Positions 24,818 to 34,488 of a DNA stretch of 64,000 nucleotides are shown here, in pieces; position 1 is the first letter of the stretch; each line of letters begins with the position of its first letter. The DNA lies in NCBI RefSeq assembly GCF_900100735.1, contig NZ_FNCJ01000004.1:126019-190018 (forward strand), given 5' to 3'. A program made the position numbers and the translations under genes. The notes under the pieces were generated by a model that had not been told where the DNA came from, made no database searches, and saw nothing but the letters and a program-made list of their open reading frames with translations. Source of the DNA: Paraburkholderia phenazinium. GTDB lineage: Bacteria > Pseudomonadota > Gammaproteobacteria > Burkholderiales > Burkholderiaceae.

Positions 24818-26329
24818 TCAGTCGTCCGTATAAACGACCCGATACGGAATCCCGACCTTTTCCCATTCCGCCGCTTCCTGAATCAGGCTGTAGTCGGTGA
24901 GCGGGTTGTTCGCCACCCACTCCTTCGGCAGGCGCGCTTCATAGCCGTTGTTGACGCGGCTCACGACAATTCCCGGCAAGCCGACATCGGCACGGCGCCG
25001 GCATAGCAGTGCTGCGAGGCGCAGACAGAACAGCAGCGGCCATTCCACCTCACGCGTTTGCGAGAGCTTGCCGAGCTTGCCCGCATGCCCCAGCACGAGT
25101 GCGGCGAGGCGCGCCTGGTCGGTACGCGAAAAACCCGGCATGTCCGCGTTGCTGGTGATATAGGCCGAGTGCTTGTGGTACGCGCTGTGCGAGATCGACA
25201 GGCCAATCTCGTGCAGCGAAGCGGCCCAGCTCAGGAACATGCGGTTCTCGGTACGACGCTCGGCATCCGGCTCGTCGAACTGGTCGTAAAAGCTCACCGC
25301 CAGCTCGCCGATGCGCCCTGCTTGAGCGCGGTCGACGCCATAGCGGCGCATGAAGCCTTCCACCGTGACCGTGCGCATGTCTTCGTGCTGCGAACGCCCC
25401 AGCAGGTCGTACAGCACGCCCAGACGCAAGGCGCCGTCGGTCGTGTCAACATAGTCGACGCCCAGTTCGTCGAACACCGCCAGCATGATCGACAGGCCGC
25501 CTGCCAGCACCGGAATCCGGTCCGCCTTGAGCGCCACCAGTTTCAGCCGGTTGACGTTCTCCGCCTTGATCAACGCGCGCTTCAGACGCTCGAGGCCGCC
25601 GCGCGAGATGCCGTGCGTCACGCCCGGATCGTTGAAGCCGTTCGCCTCGACCAGTTCCGCGAGTGCGCGGGCCGTGCCCGACGAGCCGATTGCCTGTTCC
25701 CAGCCGGTCTTCTTGTACTCGTTGGAAATGATCTGGATTTCGCGGCCGGCCGCGAGCTCGGCCTGGCGCATCGTGTACTCGTCGACATTGCCTGCCGGGA
25801 AGAAGGCCCGGCTATGGCTCACACAGCCGATATACAGGCTTTCCATCTTGATCGGCGTGTAGTGCGAACCGATGATGAATTCGGTCGAGCCGCCGCCGAT
25901 ATCCACCACCAGCCGCTTGCCGGGACTGGCGGGCACCGAGTGCGCAGCGCCCGCATAGATCAGACGGGCTTCTTCGCGCCCGGCAATCACTTCGATCGGA
26001 AAACCGAGCGCTGCCTGCGCCTCGCCGAGAAACTCGCTAGCGTTCTTGGCAATCCGCAGCGTGTTGGTGGCGACGGCGCGCACGTGATCAGGGTGAAAGT
26101 CGCGCAGCCGTTCGCCGAAGCGTTTGAGCGCATCCCAGCCGCGCACCTGCGAGGCGCGGTCAAGCATCTTGTCGCTCGACAGGCCGGCCGCGAGCCGCAC
26201 GGGCTCACGCAGTGCATCGACCTGGTAGATCTGGCTGCCGGCATCGGTTTCCTCGACCCGGCCCACGATCAGCCGGAAGCTGTTCGAGCCGAGATCGACG
26301 GCAGCGAGAAGTTGTGGAGTGTGGACCAT
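24818..26329 (-). CDS. ppx: exopolyphosphatase
   Basis: A protein of about 503 residues in the Ppx/GppA family, which releases phosphate from the ends of polyphosphate. The ASKHA-fold phosphate loops are clear: AAVDLGSNSFRLIVG at the N-terminus and VVDIGGGSTEFI near residue 145. A C-terminal HD-like helical domain follows (AASLHEIGLSISH). Start is uncertain: I chose MVHTPQLLAA, where homology begins, but in-frame starts exist up to 26473. It diverges from ppk, giving paired breakdown and synthesis of polyphosphate. Confidence 0.93.
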   Translation of the reverse strand: MVHTPQLLAAVDLGSNSFRLIVGRVEETDAGSQIYQVDALREPVRLAAGLSSDKMLDRASQVRGWDALKRFGERLRDFHPDHVRAVATNTLRIAKNASEFLGEAQAALGFPIEVIAGREEARLIYAGAAHSVPASPGKRLVVDIGGGSTEFIIGSHYTPIKMESLYIGCVSHSRAFFPAGNVDEYTMRQAELAAGREIQIISNEYKKTGWEQAIGSSGTARALAELVEANGFNDPGVTHGISRGGLERLKRALIKAENVNRLKLVALKADRIPVLAGGLSIMLAVFDELGVDYVDTTDGALRLGVLYDLLGRSQHEDMRTVTVEGFMRRYGVDRAQAGRIGELAVSFYDQFDEPDAERRTENRMFLSWAASLHEIGLSISHSAYHKHSAYITSNADMPGFSRTDQARLAALVLGHAGKLGKLSQTREVEWPLLFCLRLAALLCRRRADVGLPGIVVSRVNNGYEARLPKEWVANNPLTDYSLIQEAAEWEKVGIPYRVVYTDD

Positions 26330-26466
26330 CGATTGAGCGGACTCCATGCGCGCAAGCGCAGCCAGCTTGTTGCTAGCCGAGCTGTTCAAAGACGACATTT
26401 TAAGCGTACCGGACCTCACGATGTAACCTTCGCGCGTGATTGCATGCGATATGGTCCCATTTGACT

Positions 26467-26537
26467 GCGTCATATTTACGACACAGCACGAATCCAGCGT
26501 AAAATTTATGACAATTCAAATGTCATAAGAGCTTCAT
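26467..26537. promoter_or_regulatory. divergent ppx/ppk promoter region with possible Pho boxes
   Basis: The A+T-rich gap holds a perfect dyad TTATGACA-N7-TGTCATAA (26506-26528), whose arms resemble PhoB half-sites facing each other. ATGTCATAAGAGCTTCAT (26520-26537, towards ppk) and the minus strand of 26468-26485 (towards ppx) each match about 13 of 18 Pho-box positions. These are weaker than the pstS and olsB sites. Confidence 0.4.
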
Positions 26538-26600
26538 CATACTGTGAGAATTTCCGAGCGTCTCTCGTCGTCCCTCCCTGACCTTACATTCTCACCACCG

Positions 26601-28664
26601 ATGTCCACCCGCTACCCTCTGCTGAATCGCGAACTGGGCATCCTGGGTTTTAACGAGCGTGTGTTGGCGCAAGCCGCCGACCCCGCCGTGCCCTTGCTCG
26701 AGCGCCTGCGCTTCATCTGCATCACCAGCAGCAACCTCGACGAGTTCTTCGAAGTCCGTATGGCCGGGCTGCAGGAGCAGATGCGCGACAATCCGGGCGC
26801 ACTGTCGCCGGATGGCATGTCGCTGCAGCACGTCTACGACCTCGTGGTCGAGCGCGCGCAAAAACTCGTGCATCGCCAATATCGCATGTTGCACGACACC
26901 GTGCTTTCCGCACTCGAACAGGAAGGCATTTATTTTCACGGCACTGAAGCGTGGAATGAAGCGCAGACCGAATGGGCGCGCAATTACTTTGTCGACGAAT
27001 TACTGCCGGTCCTGACGCCGATCGGACTCGATCCCGCGCATCCGTTCCCGCGCGTGCTCAATAAAAGTCTGAACTTTGTGGTCGAGCTGGAAGGCAAGGA
27101 TGCCTTCGGCCGCCAGGCGCTGATGGGCATCGTGCAGGCGCCGCGCGCGTTGCCGCGGCTCGTGCGCATGCCGCAGGAGCTGTCGGGCTACCCGCACGGC
27201 TTTGTGCTGCTCAGCTCGCTGTTGCAGCGCTTCGTGGGCGAACTGTTTCCGAATCTGGTGGTGCGCAGTTGCAACCAGTTCCGCATTACCCGCAACAGCG
27301 AACTGTTTGTCGACGAAGACGAAATCACCAATCTGCGCGTCGCGCTGCAAGGCGAACTGCCGGCACGGCACCTGGGCAATGCGGTGCGTCTCGAAGTGTC
27401 GGCGGATACGCCGGCGCATCTGGTGCGGCGTCTGCTCGACGAAAGCGGCCTGTCGGAGAAGGACTGCTACTTCGTCGACGGCCCGGTGAACCTGGTGCGG
27501 CTGATGCAATTGCCGGAGATGGTCGACCGGCCGGATCTGAAATTCGTCCCGCATATTCCGTCGATTCCGCCGCAGATCGCCAACAGCGCGAGCCTGTTCG
27601 ATGTGATCGATAACGGCGACGTGCTGCTGCACCACCCGTACGAAAGCTTCCAGCCGGTGCTCGAACTGCTGCTGCAGGCCGCCAAAGATCCGAATGTGAT
27701 GGCGATCAAGCAGACCATCTATCGCACCGGCACCGATTCGCCGCTGATGGACGCGCTGATGCAAGCCGCGCGCAATGGCAAGGAAGTCACGGTGGTGGTG
27801 GAACTGCTGGCGCGCTTCGACGAAGAAACCAATATCAACTGGGCGGCGCAGCTCGAAGCGGTGGGCGCGCACGTCGTCTACGGCGTGGTGGGCCACAAGT
27901 GCCATGCGAAGATGATGCTGATCGTGCGGCGCGTGTCGCATAACGGCAAGATGACGCTCAAGCGATATGCCCACCTTGGCACTGGCAACTATCACCCGCG
28001 CACCGCACGTCTGTACAGCGACTTCGGCTTGATGACGGCCGACCAGAAGATCTGCGAGGACGTGCACCACGTGTTCCAGCAGCTCACCGGCATCGGCGGC
28101 GAGCTGAAACTGCACGAGCTGTGGCAGTCGCCGTTCACGTTGCACCCGAAGCTCGTCGAGGCGATTCGCGCCGAGGCGGACCATGCGCGCGCCGGCAAAA
28201 AAGCGCGCATCGTCGCCAAGATGAATGCGCTGCTCGAGCCGACCGTGATTGCCGAGCTGTACGAAGCGTCGCAGGCCGGCGTGAAGATCGACCTGATCGT
28301 GCGTGGAGTGTGCTCCTTGCAACCCGGCGTGCCTGGGCTGTCGGAGAACATCACGGTACGCTCGATTGTCGGGCGCTTCCTCGAACATCACCGGATCTTC
28401 TACTTCTACGACGACGGCAAAGAGCAGGTGTATCTGTCGAGCGCCGACTGGATGGACCGCAATTTCTTCCGCCGCGTCGAAGTGGCGTTTCCGATCAACA
28501 ACCGCCGCCTGAAGCGCCGCGTGATCGCCGAGGGCCTGTCGGCCTTCCTCGGCGACAATCAGTCGGCGTGGCTCATGCAAAGCGACGGGCACTATCGCCG
28601 CCGTCGGCCGGGCAAGTCTTCGCGTAACGCGCAGATGAGCCTACTCGGGAAATTCTGCTCCTGA
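26601..28664 (+). CDS. ppk: polyphosphate kinase 1
   Basis: A 687-residue polyphosphate kinase, which builds polyphosphate from ATP through a phosphohistidine. The N-terminal LLNRELGILGFNERVL and ITSSNLDEFFEVRMAGL are family markers. The two catalytic histidines lie in RYAHLGTGNYHPRTARLYSD and LEHHRIFYFYDDGKEQVYLS. I start at MSTRYPLLN; an upstream in-frame GTG adds 19 residues without homology. It is divergent from ppx and followed by a strong terminator. Confidence 0.97.
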   Translation: MSTRYPLLNRELGILGFNERVLAQAADPAVPLLERLRFICITSSNLDEFFEVRMAGLQEQMRDNPGALSPDGMSLQHVYDLVVERAQKLVHRQYRMLHDTVLSALEQEGIYFHGTEAWNEAQTEWARNYFVDELLPVLTPIGLDPAHPFPRVLNKSLNFVVELEGKDAFGRQALMGIVQAPRALPRLVRMPQELSGYPHGFVLLSSLLQRFVGELFPNLVVRSCNQFRITRNSELFVDEDEITNLRVALQGELPARHLGNAVRLEVSADTPAHLVRRLLDESGLSEKDCYFVDGPVNLVRLMQLPEMVDRPDLKFVPHIPSIPPQIANSASLFDVIDNGDVLLHHPYESFQPVLELLLQAAKDPNVMAIKQTIYRTGTDSPLMDALMQAARNGKEVTVVVELLARFDEETNINWAAQLEAVGAHVVYGVVGHKCHAKMMLIVRRVSHNGKMTLKRYAHLGTGNYHPRTARLYSDFGLMTADQKICEDVHHVFQQLTGIGGELKLHELWQSPFTLHPKLVEAIRAEADHARAGKKARIVAKMNALLEPTVIAELYEASQAGVKIDLIVRGVCSLQPGVPGLSENITVRSIVGRFLEHHRIFYFYDDGKEQVYLSSADWMDRNFFRRVEVAFPINNRRLKRRVIAEGLSAFLGDNQSAWLMQSDGHYRRRRPGKSSRNAQMSLLGKFCS

Positions 28665-28718
28665 CGCGGCGTCAAAAACAGCGCAGCCGCAAGCAAAGCG
28701 GCTCGCTACTCCGATCGT

Positions 28719-28746
28719 AAAAAAACCGCCTGAAAAGGCGGTTTTT
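28719..28746. terminator. bidirectional terminator between ppk and phoR
   Basis: AAACCGCC and GGCGGTTT form the stem with loop TGAAAA. A T run follows on the plus strand and an A run precedes it, so it can stop both ppk and the convergent phoR operon. Confidence 0.9.
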
Positions 28747-28769
28747 CATTGGGCCAGCATATCAGGCCA

Positions 28770-30083
28770 TCAAGCCGGTGCGGGTTGCCGCCGCGCCGTG
28801 CGGAACACCGGGAAGCGCACAGTGAACGTACTGCCGCGCCCTTCTTCGCTCTTCACTTCGAGCTGGGCATCGTGCCGTTGCAGCACATGCTTGACGATCG
28901 CCAGCCCCAGACCCGTGCCGCCGGTGTCGCGCGAGCGGCTGCGGTCGACCCGGTAGAACCGTTCGGTCAACCTGGGAATATCCGCGGCCGGAATACCCAG
29001 GCCGCTATCGACTACGGTGAAGGTCGCGCAACCGCCGTTCGCCTGCCACGTCACATGAATCTTGCCGCCGTCCGGCGTATAGCGGATCGCATTGGTCACG
29101 AGGTTGCCGAGCGCGCTCAGTATCTCCGTTTCGACACCGGTAACGGTGAGCCCCTCGTCGGCGTCGAAGCTGATGTGATGATGATCGCTCGATAGGTTCT
29201 CCGCATCGTCGCGCAGATGCCGCAATACCGCCCGCATATCGATCATCTGGTCGCTCGGCGGCTTGTTGTCGCCTTCGAGCTTGGCGAGCACCAGCAGGTC
29301 GTCGACGATATGGCGCATGCGCGCCGCCTGCTGCTCCATCAGTTCGAGGTAGCGCGCCCGCTCGGCTTCTCCCAGCGGCAGCTCGCGCATCGTCTCAAGG
29401 AAACCCGACAGCACGGTCAGCGGCGTCTTCAGTTCATGCGAAACGTTGGCCACGAAGTCGCGCCGCATGGCGTCGGTGCGCTCGAGCTCGGTGATGTCCT
29501 GCGACAGCACCAGCTTGCGGTTCTCGCCATACGGAAACACCTGCACCGACAGCACGTTCTGGCGCTTCTCGCCCATCCCGCGCATGATCAGCATGTCTTC
29601 GTAATGATGCGAATTCAGGTAGCGGACGAAGTCGGGATGGCGCACCAGATGCGTGATGTGCTGACGCAGATCGCGCTTCGCATCGAGGCCGAAATGCACC
29701 TCGGAGATGGCGTTACACCATTCGATCTGGTCGTGATCGTCGAGCATCGCCACGCCGTTCGGCGAAGCCTGAATCGCCTGGATGAAACGCGAGTGCTGCT
29801 GCTCGACCTGGCGCACCTGGGCATGCCAGCGCTTCGCGAGCTTGTGCAAACGGTAATAGATTTCGCCCCAGATACCCGGTGCGCTCGGCACTTCGCCGTA
29901 GACCGGCGCGTCGAGCAGACGCCACAGACGCTGTTTATGGAAAGTGCTAAAGCCGCTCTGCGCGAGTAGCACGACGATCGCGACGATCAGTGCTGTCCTG
30001 ACATTGACGAACATGCCAAGCACCGCGCACAGAACAGCAAGCAGCACGATCGACACAATGGAACGCGCCCAGATGATGTTCAT
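28770..30083 (-). CDS. phoR: phosphate regulon sensor histidine kinase PhoR
   Basis: A 437-residue membrane sensor kinase. Two N-terminal helices (about residues 5-45), a short linker and a PAS domain (residues 95-200, SPNGVAMLDDHDQIEWCN) precede the HisKA domain with phospho-acceptor His216 in ANVSHELKTPL. The HATPase domain shows the N box (NLVTNAIRYTP), GLGIPAADI and TGGTGLGLAIVKHV. It lacks a large periplasmic domain, as expected for PhoR, which senses through the Pst transporter and PhoU. It is the last gene of the pst-pho operon. Confidence 0.96.
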   Translation of the reverse strand: MNIIWARSIVSIVLLAVLCAVLGMFVNVRTALIVAIVVLLAQSGFSTFHKQRLWRLLDAPVYGEVPSAPGIWGEIYYRLHKLAKRWHAQVRQVEQQHSRFIQAIQASPNGVAMLDDHDQIEWCNAISEVHFGLDAKRDLRQHITHLVRHPDFVRYLNSHHYEDMLIMRGMGEKRQNVLSVQVFPYGENRKLVLSQDITELERTDAMRRDFVANVSHELKTPLTVLSGFLETMRELPLGEAERARYLELMEQQAARMRHIVDDLLVLAKLEGDNKPPSDQMIDMRAVLRHLRDDAENLSSDHHHISFDADEGLTVTGVETEILSALGNLVTNAIRYTPDGGKIHVTWQANGGCATFTVVDSGLGIPAADIPRLTERFYRVDRSRSRDTGGTGLGLAIVKHVLQRHDAQLEVKSEEGRGSTFTVRFPVFRTARRQPAPA

Positions 30084-30169
30084 GTTCTAGCGATCGAAGA
30101 GAAAACAATGCGCCGCGAGTGAATGTCGCGGCGCGTTGATGCAACTGGCGTTAAACCCGCCCGGCGTGG

Positions 30170-30871
30170 TTAAGCGCTTTTCGCGAGACGGTATCCGCTG
30201 CCCCGAACCGTTTCAATCATAGCATCGCACCCTGCCGGCTTGAGCGCGGCGCGCAGGCGCTTGATATGAACGTCCACCGTGCGCTCTTCGACGAACACGT
30301 GGTCGCCCCATACCTGGTCGAGCAGTTGCGTACGGCTATGCACGCGCTCCGGATGGGTCATGAAGAAGTGCAGCAGACGGAACTCGGTCGGACCGAGATC
30401 GAGCTTGATCTCGCTGCCTTCCGCATGCGCCGCGACGCGATGCGTGGCCGGATCGAGCTTGAGCCCGTTGATCGCAACCACGTCCTCGGTCAACTGCGGC
30501 GCACGGCGGCGCAACACCGCCTTGATGCGCGCCATCAGTTCTTTCGGCGAGAACGGCTTGGTGACGTAGTCGTCCGCACCGATCTCGAGGCCGAGCACCT
30601 TGTCCTGTTCATCGCCACGTGCGGTCAGCATGATGATCGGAATGTGCTTGGTCCGCTCGTTGTTACGCAGATCGCGCGCGAACGCGATGCCCGATTTACC
30701 CGGCAGCATCCAGTCGAGCAGGACGAGGTCAGGCAACACGTCGCTGATCAGGTTCTGCGCCTGCTCCGCGTTATAGGCGCGGATCGGGCAATGGCCCGCG
30801 TGCTGAAGATTGACCGAAATCAGTTCGGAAATGGCGGGCTCATCTTCGATGACGAGAATGCTGCTAGGCAT
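30170..30871 (-). CDS. phoB: phosphate regulon response regulator PhoB
   Basis: A 233-residue OmpR-type regulator. The receiver domain has the acidic pair ED (9-10), phospho-acceptor Asp53 in LLDWMLPGKSG and a conserved Lys in DDYVTKPFSPKE. The winged-helix DNA-binding domain ends with TVRGSGYRLAKSA. I start at the ATG for MPSSILVIEDE because AGAGG lies 5 bases upstream; a GTG two codons earlier has no site. PhoB binds Pho boxes such as those before pstS and olsB here. Confidence 0.97.
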   Translation of the reverse strand: MPSSILVIEDEPAISELISVNLQHAGHCPIRAYNAEQAQNLISDVLPDLVLLDWMLPGKSGIAFARDLRNNERTKHIPIIMLTARGDEQDKVLGLEIGADDYVTKPFSPKELMARIKAVLRRRAPQLTEDVVAINGLKLDPATHRVAAHAEGSEIKLDLGPTEFRLLHFFMTHPERVHSRTQLLDQVWGDHVFVEERTVDVHIKRLRAALKPAGCDAMIETVRGSGYRLAKSA

Positions 30872-30898
30872 CGGCACCTCTTGACCTTTATGCAGGGG

Positions 30899-31603
30899 TT
30901 AACTAAGCGCTTCGCGTTCGAGCGCGTCGCGCGACTTGTGCCGCACGTCGGTGCCCTTGACGATGTAGATGATGAATTCCGCGATGTTCTTTGCGTGGTC
31001 GCCAATCCGCTCGATCGCCTTGGCGATGAAGAGAAAATCGAGGCCCACCGAAATCGAACGCGGATCTTCGGTCATGTACGAAATCAGCTTGCGCACGAAA
31101 GCACGGAATTCCTCGTCGATCGCCTTATCGTCGCGCACGATCTGCGCGGCGGCCACCGTGTCGAGACGCGCAAACGCGTCGAGTGCGCGGCGCAGGATCG
31201 ATACTGCCATCTCGCCCGACAGCTTGATTTCGGCGATGTTGATCTGGCGCGAGGCGCCGTCTTCCATCAGGCGCTTGGTGCGCTTGGCGATCTTTTCGGC
31301 TTCGTCGCCGGCGCGCTCGAGATTCGTGATGGTCTTCGAAATCGCGATCAGAAGGCGCAGGTCGCGCGCGGCCGGCTGGCGGCGCGCGATGATGTTGCTG
31401 CACTCCTCGTCGATCTCGACTTCCATCTGGTTCAGGCGATCTTCGGCAGCGATCACCTGCTCGCACATGTCGAGGTCGAAATTATTGAGTGCGATCATCG
31501 CATTGACGATCTGCGACTCGACGAGTCCGCCCATTTCGAGAACCTTCGACGAAGCGAGATTCAGATCGGCGTCGAACTGACTGGAGAGGTGTTTATCGGA
31601 CAT
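30899..31603 (-). CDS. phoU: phosphate signalling protein PhoU
   Basis: A 234-residue all-helical protein made of two PhoU repeats, each with the acidic metal-binding pattern E/DxxxD (for example AEDRLNQMEVEIDEECSNII and LINLERAGDEAEKIA-like segments). PhoU links the Pst transporter to PhoR and keeps PhoB inactive when phosphate is plentiful. It lies between pstB and phoB in the operon, 29 bp after pstB. Confidence 0.96.
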   Translation of the reverse strand: MSDKHLSSQFDADLNLASSKVLEMGGLVESQIVNAMIALNNFDLDMCEQVIAAEDRLNQMEVEIDEECSNIIARRQPAARDLRLLIAISKTITNLERAGDEAEKIAKRTKRLMEDGASRQINIAEIKLSGEMAVSILRRALDAFARLDTVAAAQIVRDDKAIDEEFRAFVRKLISYMTEDPRSISVGLDFLFIAKAIERIGDHAKNIAEFIIYIVKGTDVRHKSRDALEREALS

Positions 31604-31632
31604 ATCGTGCTCCCTAATGGTGCAGCTCGGGC

Positions 31633-32481
31633 TTAACCGAAGCGGCCGGTAATGTAGTCCTCGGTTTCCTTGCGGACCGGCTTGATGAAGATCTTTTCGG
31701 TGTCACCGAACTCGATCAGCTCGCCGAGGTACATGTAGGCAGTGTAGTCCGAACAACGCGCTGCCTGCTGCATGTTGTGGGTGACGATCACCACGGTGTA
31801 ATCGGTCTTCAGTTCACCGATCAGTTCTTCGATGCGGCCCGTCGAAATCGGGTCGAGCGCCGAGCACGGCTCGTCGAGCAGCAGCACTTCCGGGCGGATC
31901 GCAATGCCGCGCGCAATGCACAGGCGCTGCTGCTGGCCGCCCGAGAGGCCGTAGCCGCTCTGGCCGAGCTTGTCCTTCACTTCATTCCAGAGCGCCGCCT
32001 TGGTGAGCGCCCATTCGACCCGGTCGTCCATCTCCGAGCGCGGCAGCGTTTCGAACATCTTCACGCCGAATGCGATGTTGTCGTAGATCGACATCGGGAA
32101 CGGCGTCGGCTTCTGGAACACCATGCCGATCCGTGCGCGCAGCAGCGAAATATCGCGCTTGGAGGTCAGCAGGTTTTCGCCGTCCATCAGGATTTCGCCT
32201 TCAGCGCGCTGCTCCGGATAGAGCGCGTACATCTTGTTGAAGGTGCGCAGCAGCGTGGACTTGCCGCAGCCCGACGGGCCGATGAACGCGGTCACCTTGC
32301 CTTCGGGAATCTGCAGGTTGATGTTCTTCAACGCGTGGTACTTGCCGTAGAAGAAGTTGAGGTCGTTGACCTGGATCTTCGGCTGCGCCGACGCTTGGGC
32401 ACGGGCGCCCTGGGCGGGGTCGAAACCGGCGGGCGCGGTGGGACGCGCGGTCGGATTGAGTTGAGTTTCTGCCATGTTCAT
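31633..32481 (-). CDS. pstB: phosphate ABC transporter ATPase PstB
   Basis: A 282-residue ABC ATPase. Walker [10 protein letters not shown], signature LSGGQQQR and Walker [14 protein letters not shown] are intact, and the [12 protein letters not shown] segment is typical of PstB. It powers high-affinity phosphate import with PstA and PstC. The N-terminus carries about 30 extra Ala/Pro/Thr-rich residues. GGAG lies 8 bases before this start. Confidence 0.97.
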   Translation of the reverse strand: MNMAETQLNPTARPTAPAGFDPAQGARAQASAQPKIQVNDLNFFYGKYHALKNINLQIPEGKVTAFIGPSGCGKSTLLRTFNKMYALYPEQRAEGEILMDGENLLTSKRDISLLRARIGMVFQKPTPFPMSIYDNIAFGVKMFETLPRSEMDDRVEWALTKAALWNEVKDKLGQSGYGLSGGQQQRLCIARGIAIRPEVLLLDEPCSALDPISTGRIEELIGELKTDYTVVIVTHNMQQAARCSDYTAYMYLGELIEFGDTEKIFIKPVRKETEDYITGRFG

Positions 32482-32497
32482 CGGATTTACTCCGCCC

Positions 32498-33394
32498 TTA
32501 CTTTTTCGAAAAGATCGTACGCGCGAGGATGTTCAGACCCAGCACCCCGAGCGTGATCAGGAAGACGCCGGCCCAGGCAAGCGATTGCCACTGCGGGAAG
32601 GCGCTCATCGCAAACTGATAGATCGTGACCGGCAAGTTTGCGACCGGCTGATTCATGTTCCACGAGAAGAACTGATTCGACATCGCGGTGAACAGCAGCG
32701 GCGCGGTTTCACCGGCAATCCGGGCGACGCCGAGCAGCACGCCGGTGATGATCCCGGCAATCGACGCCTTCAAGGTAATCGACAGCACCATCTTCCACTT
32801 CGGCGTGCCGAGCGCAAAGGCCGCTTCACGCAGCGCGTTCGGCACCAGCTTCAACATGTTTTCGGTGGTGCGGATCACGATCGGGATCTGCAGCAGCGCG
32901 AGCGCGAACACGCCGGCCCAGCCGCTGAAGTGGCCGAGTTTCGCGACGACCAGGGCGTACACGAACAGGCCCACCACGATCGACGGCGCCGACAACAGAA
33001 TGTCGTTGATAAAGCGCGTGACGCTGGCAAGCCAGCCCTTCTGACCGTACTCGGCCAGATAGACGCCCGCGAGAATGCCGATCGGCGTGCCGACGAAGGT
33101 GGCCAGCACGATCAGCATCAGGCTGCCGACGATCGCGTTGGCGAGGCCGCCGCCATCGGTATTCGGCGGCGGCGTGGACTGCGTGAACAGTTCGATCGAC
33201 AGGCCGCCGACCCCGAGGCGCAGCGTCGTATAGAGAATCCACACCAGCCAGATGAGGCCGAAGGCCATGGCGCCGAGCGAGAGCGTCAGCGCGATGGCGT
33301 TTTTCACGCGGCGGCGGCTTTGCAGCTTGACGCGCATCGCCTCCAGCGCGGCGGGATCCGCCGAACCCGGCATATTCATGGTGGACTGGCTCAT
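32498..33394 (-). CDS. pstA: phosphate ABC transporter permease PstA
   Basis: A 298-residue inner-membrane permease with six helices after a cytosolic N-terminus. It contains the permease coupling region with [20 protein letters not shown] and GTPKWKMV, where EAA docks PstB. The start overlaps the pstC stop (ATGA), indicating translational coupling. It pairs with PstC to form the phosphate channel. Confidence 0.96.
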   Translation of the reverse strand: MSQSTMNMPGSADPAALEAMRVKLQSRRRVKNAIALTLSLGAMAFGLIWLVWILYTTLRLGVGGLSIELFTQSTPPPNTDGGGLANAIVGSLMLIVLATFVGTPIGILAGVYLAEYGQKGWLASVTRFINDILLSAPSIVVGLFVYALVVAKLGHFSGWAGVFALALLQIPIVIRTTENMLKLVPNALREAAFALGTPKWKMVLSITLKASIAGIITGVLLGVARIAGETAPLLFTAMSNQFFSWNMNQPVANLPVTIYQFAMSAFPQWQSLAWAGVFLITLGVLGLNILARTIFSKK

Positions 33395-34377
33395 TTTGCG
33401 CCCTCCCCTTTCTCGAGGCGAAGCAGCATGATCTTCGAGATCGCAAGGACGATAAAGGTAATCACAAACAGGATCAGGCCCAGTTCCATCAGCGCCGAGG
33501 TATGCAGGCCCGGTTCCGCTTCCGCGAATTCGTTAGCCAGCGCCGAGGTAATGCTGTTGCCCGGCGAAAACAGCGAGACGTTGTCGAGCAGATTGGTGTT
33601 GCCGATCACGAAGGTGACCGCCATCGTCTCGCCGAGGGCACGTCCCAGACCCAGCATCACGCCGCCGATCACGCCGCTCTTGGTGAACGGCAGGACGATC
33701 TTCCACATGACTTCCCACGTCGTACAGCCGATGCCATAAGCCGATTCCTTGAGCAGCACCGGCGTGACTTCGAACACGTCGCGCATCACCGAGGCGATAT
33801 ACGGAATGATCATGATGGCGAGGATCACGCCCGCGCACAGAATGCCAATACCGATCGGCGGGCCCTGGAAGAAGATGCCGATGAACGGCACGCTGCCGAG
33901 CACGACGCCGAGCGGCTTTTCGAACCACGTCGCGAAGATCGGCGCGAATACCAGCAGGCCCCACATGCCGTAGACAATCGACGGGATCGCCGCCAGCAGC
34001 TCGATCGCAATGCCGAGCGGACGGCGCAGCCACGCGGGCGACAGTTCAGTGAGGAACAGCGCGATGCCGAAGCTGACCGGCACCGCGATCACGAGCGCAA
34101 TGATCGACGTGGCGATCGTGCCGTAGATCGGCACGAGGGCGCCGAACTTCTGGCTGGGTGGATCCCAGTCGGCAGTCCAGAGAAAGCTCAGGCCGAATTG
34201 CTTGATCGACGGCATCGAGGCGACGATCAGCGAAACAATGATGCCGCCGAGCAGCAAGAGGGTGACGATCGCGGAGAGGCGCGCGAGACCGCCAAAAATG
34301 ACATCGCCGGCGCGACTGGGCGCTTTCTGCTGCGCCGCGCTGCCGGGAGTGCTCGACACGATAGGGATGTCGGACAT
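33391..34377 (-). CDS. pstC: phosphate ABC transporter permease PstC
   Basis: A 328-residue inner-membrane permease. Six helices are visible, and the EAA-type loop is [20 protein letters not shown]. The [18 protein letters not shown] segment is a PstC hallmark. It lies 111 bp after pstS, with a strong hairpin in that gap, and overlaps pstA by 4 bp. Confidence 0.96.
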   Translation of the reverse strand: MSDIPIVSSTPGSAAQQKAPSRAGDVIFGGLARLSAIVTLLLLGGIIVSLIVASMPSIKQFGLSFLWTADWDPPSQKFGALVPIYGTIATSIIALVIAVPVSFGIALFLTELSPAWLRRPLGIAIELLAAIPSIVYGMWGLLVFAPIFATWFEKPLGVVLGSVPFIGIFFQGPPIGIGILCAGVILAIMIIPYIASVMRDVFEVTPVLLKESAYGIGCTTWEVMWKIVLPFTKSGVIGGVMLGLGRALGETMAVTFVIGNTNLLDNVSLFSPGNSITSALANEFAEAEPGLHTSALMELGLILFVITFIVLAISKIMLLRLEKGEGAK

Positions 34378-34437
34378 GGGGACCTATGTACCTGTGACCA
34401 GATGCTGCATGACACAACGCCATGCAACCAGCACTAC

Positions 34438-34469
34438 AGCCGCCCAGCCTCATGTGAGGCTGGGCGGCT
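34438..34469 (-). terminator. intercistronic hairpin between pstS and pstC
   Basis: AGCCGCCCAGCCTC pairs with GAGGCTGGGCGGCT around ATGT, a 14-bp perfect stem, without a following T run. It sits just after the pstS stop. It probably stabilises pstS mRNA or partly blocks read-through, giving more binding protein than permease. Confidence 0.7.
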
Positions 34470-34488
34470 TGTTACTACGTGTTGACGC

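Noticed and set aside
27000..28592. 530-codon minus-strand frame inside ppk
   Set aside because: Shadow of ppk; no ribosome binding site and low-complexity Arg/His composition.
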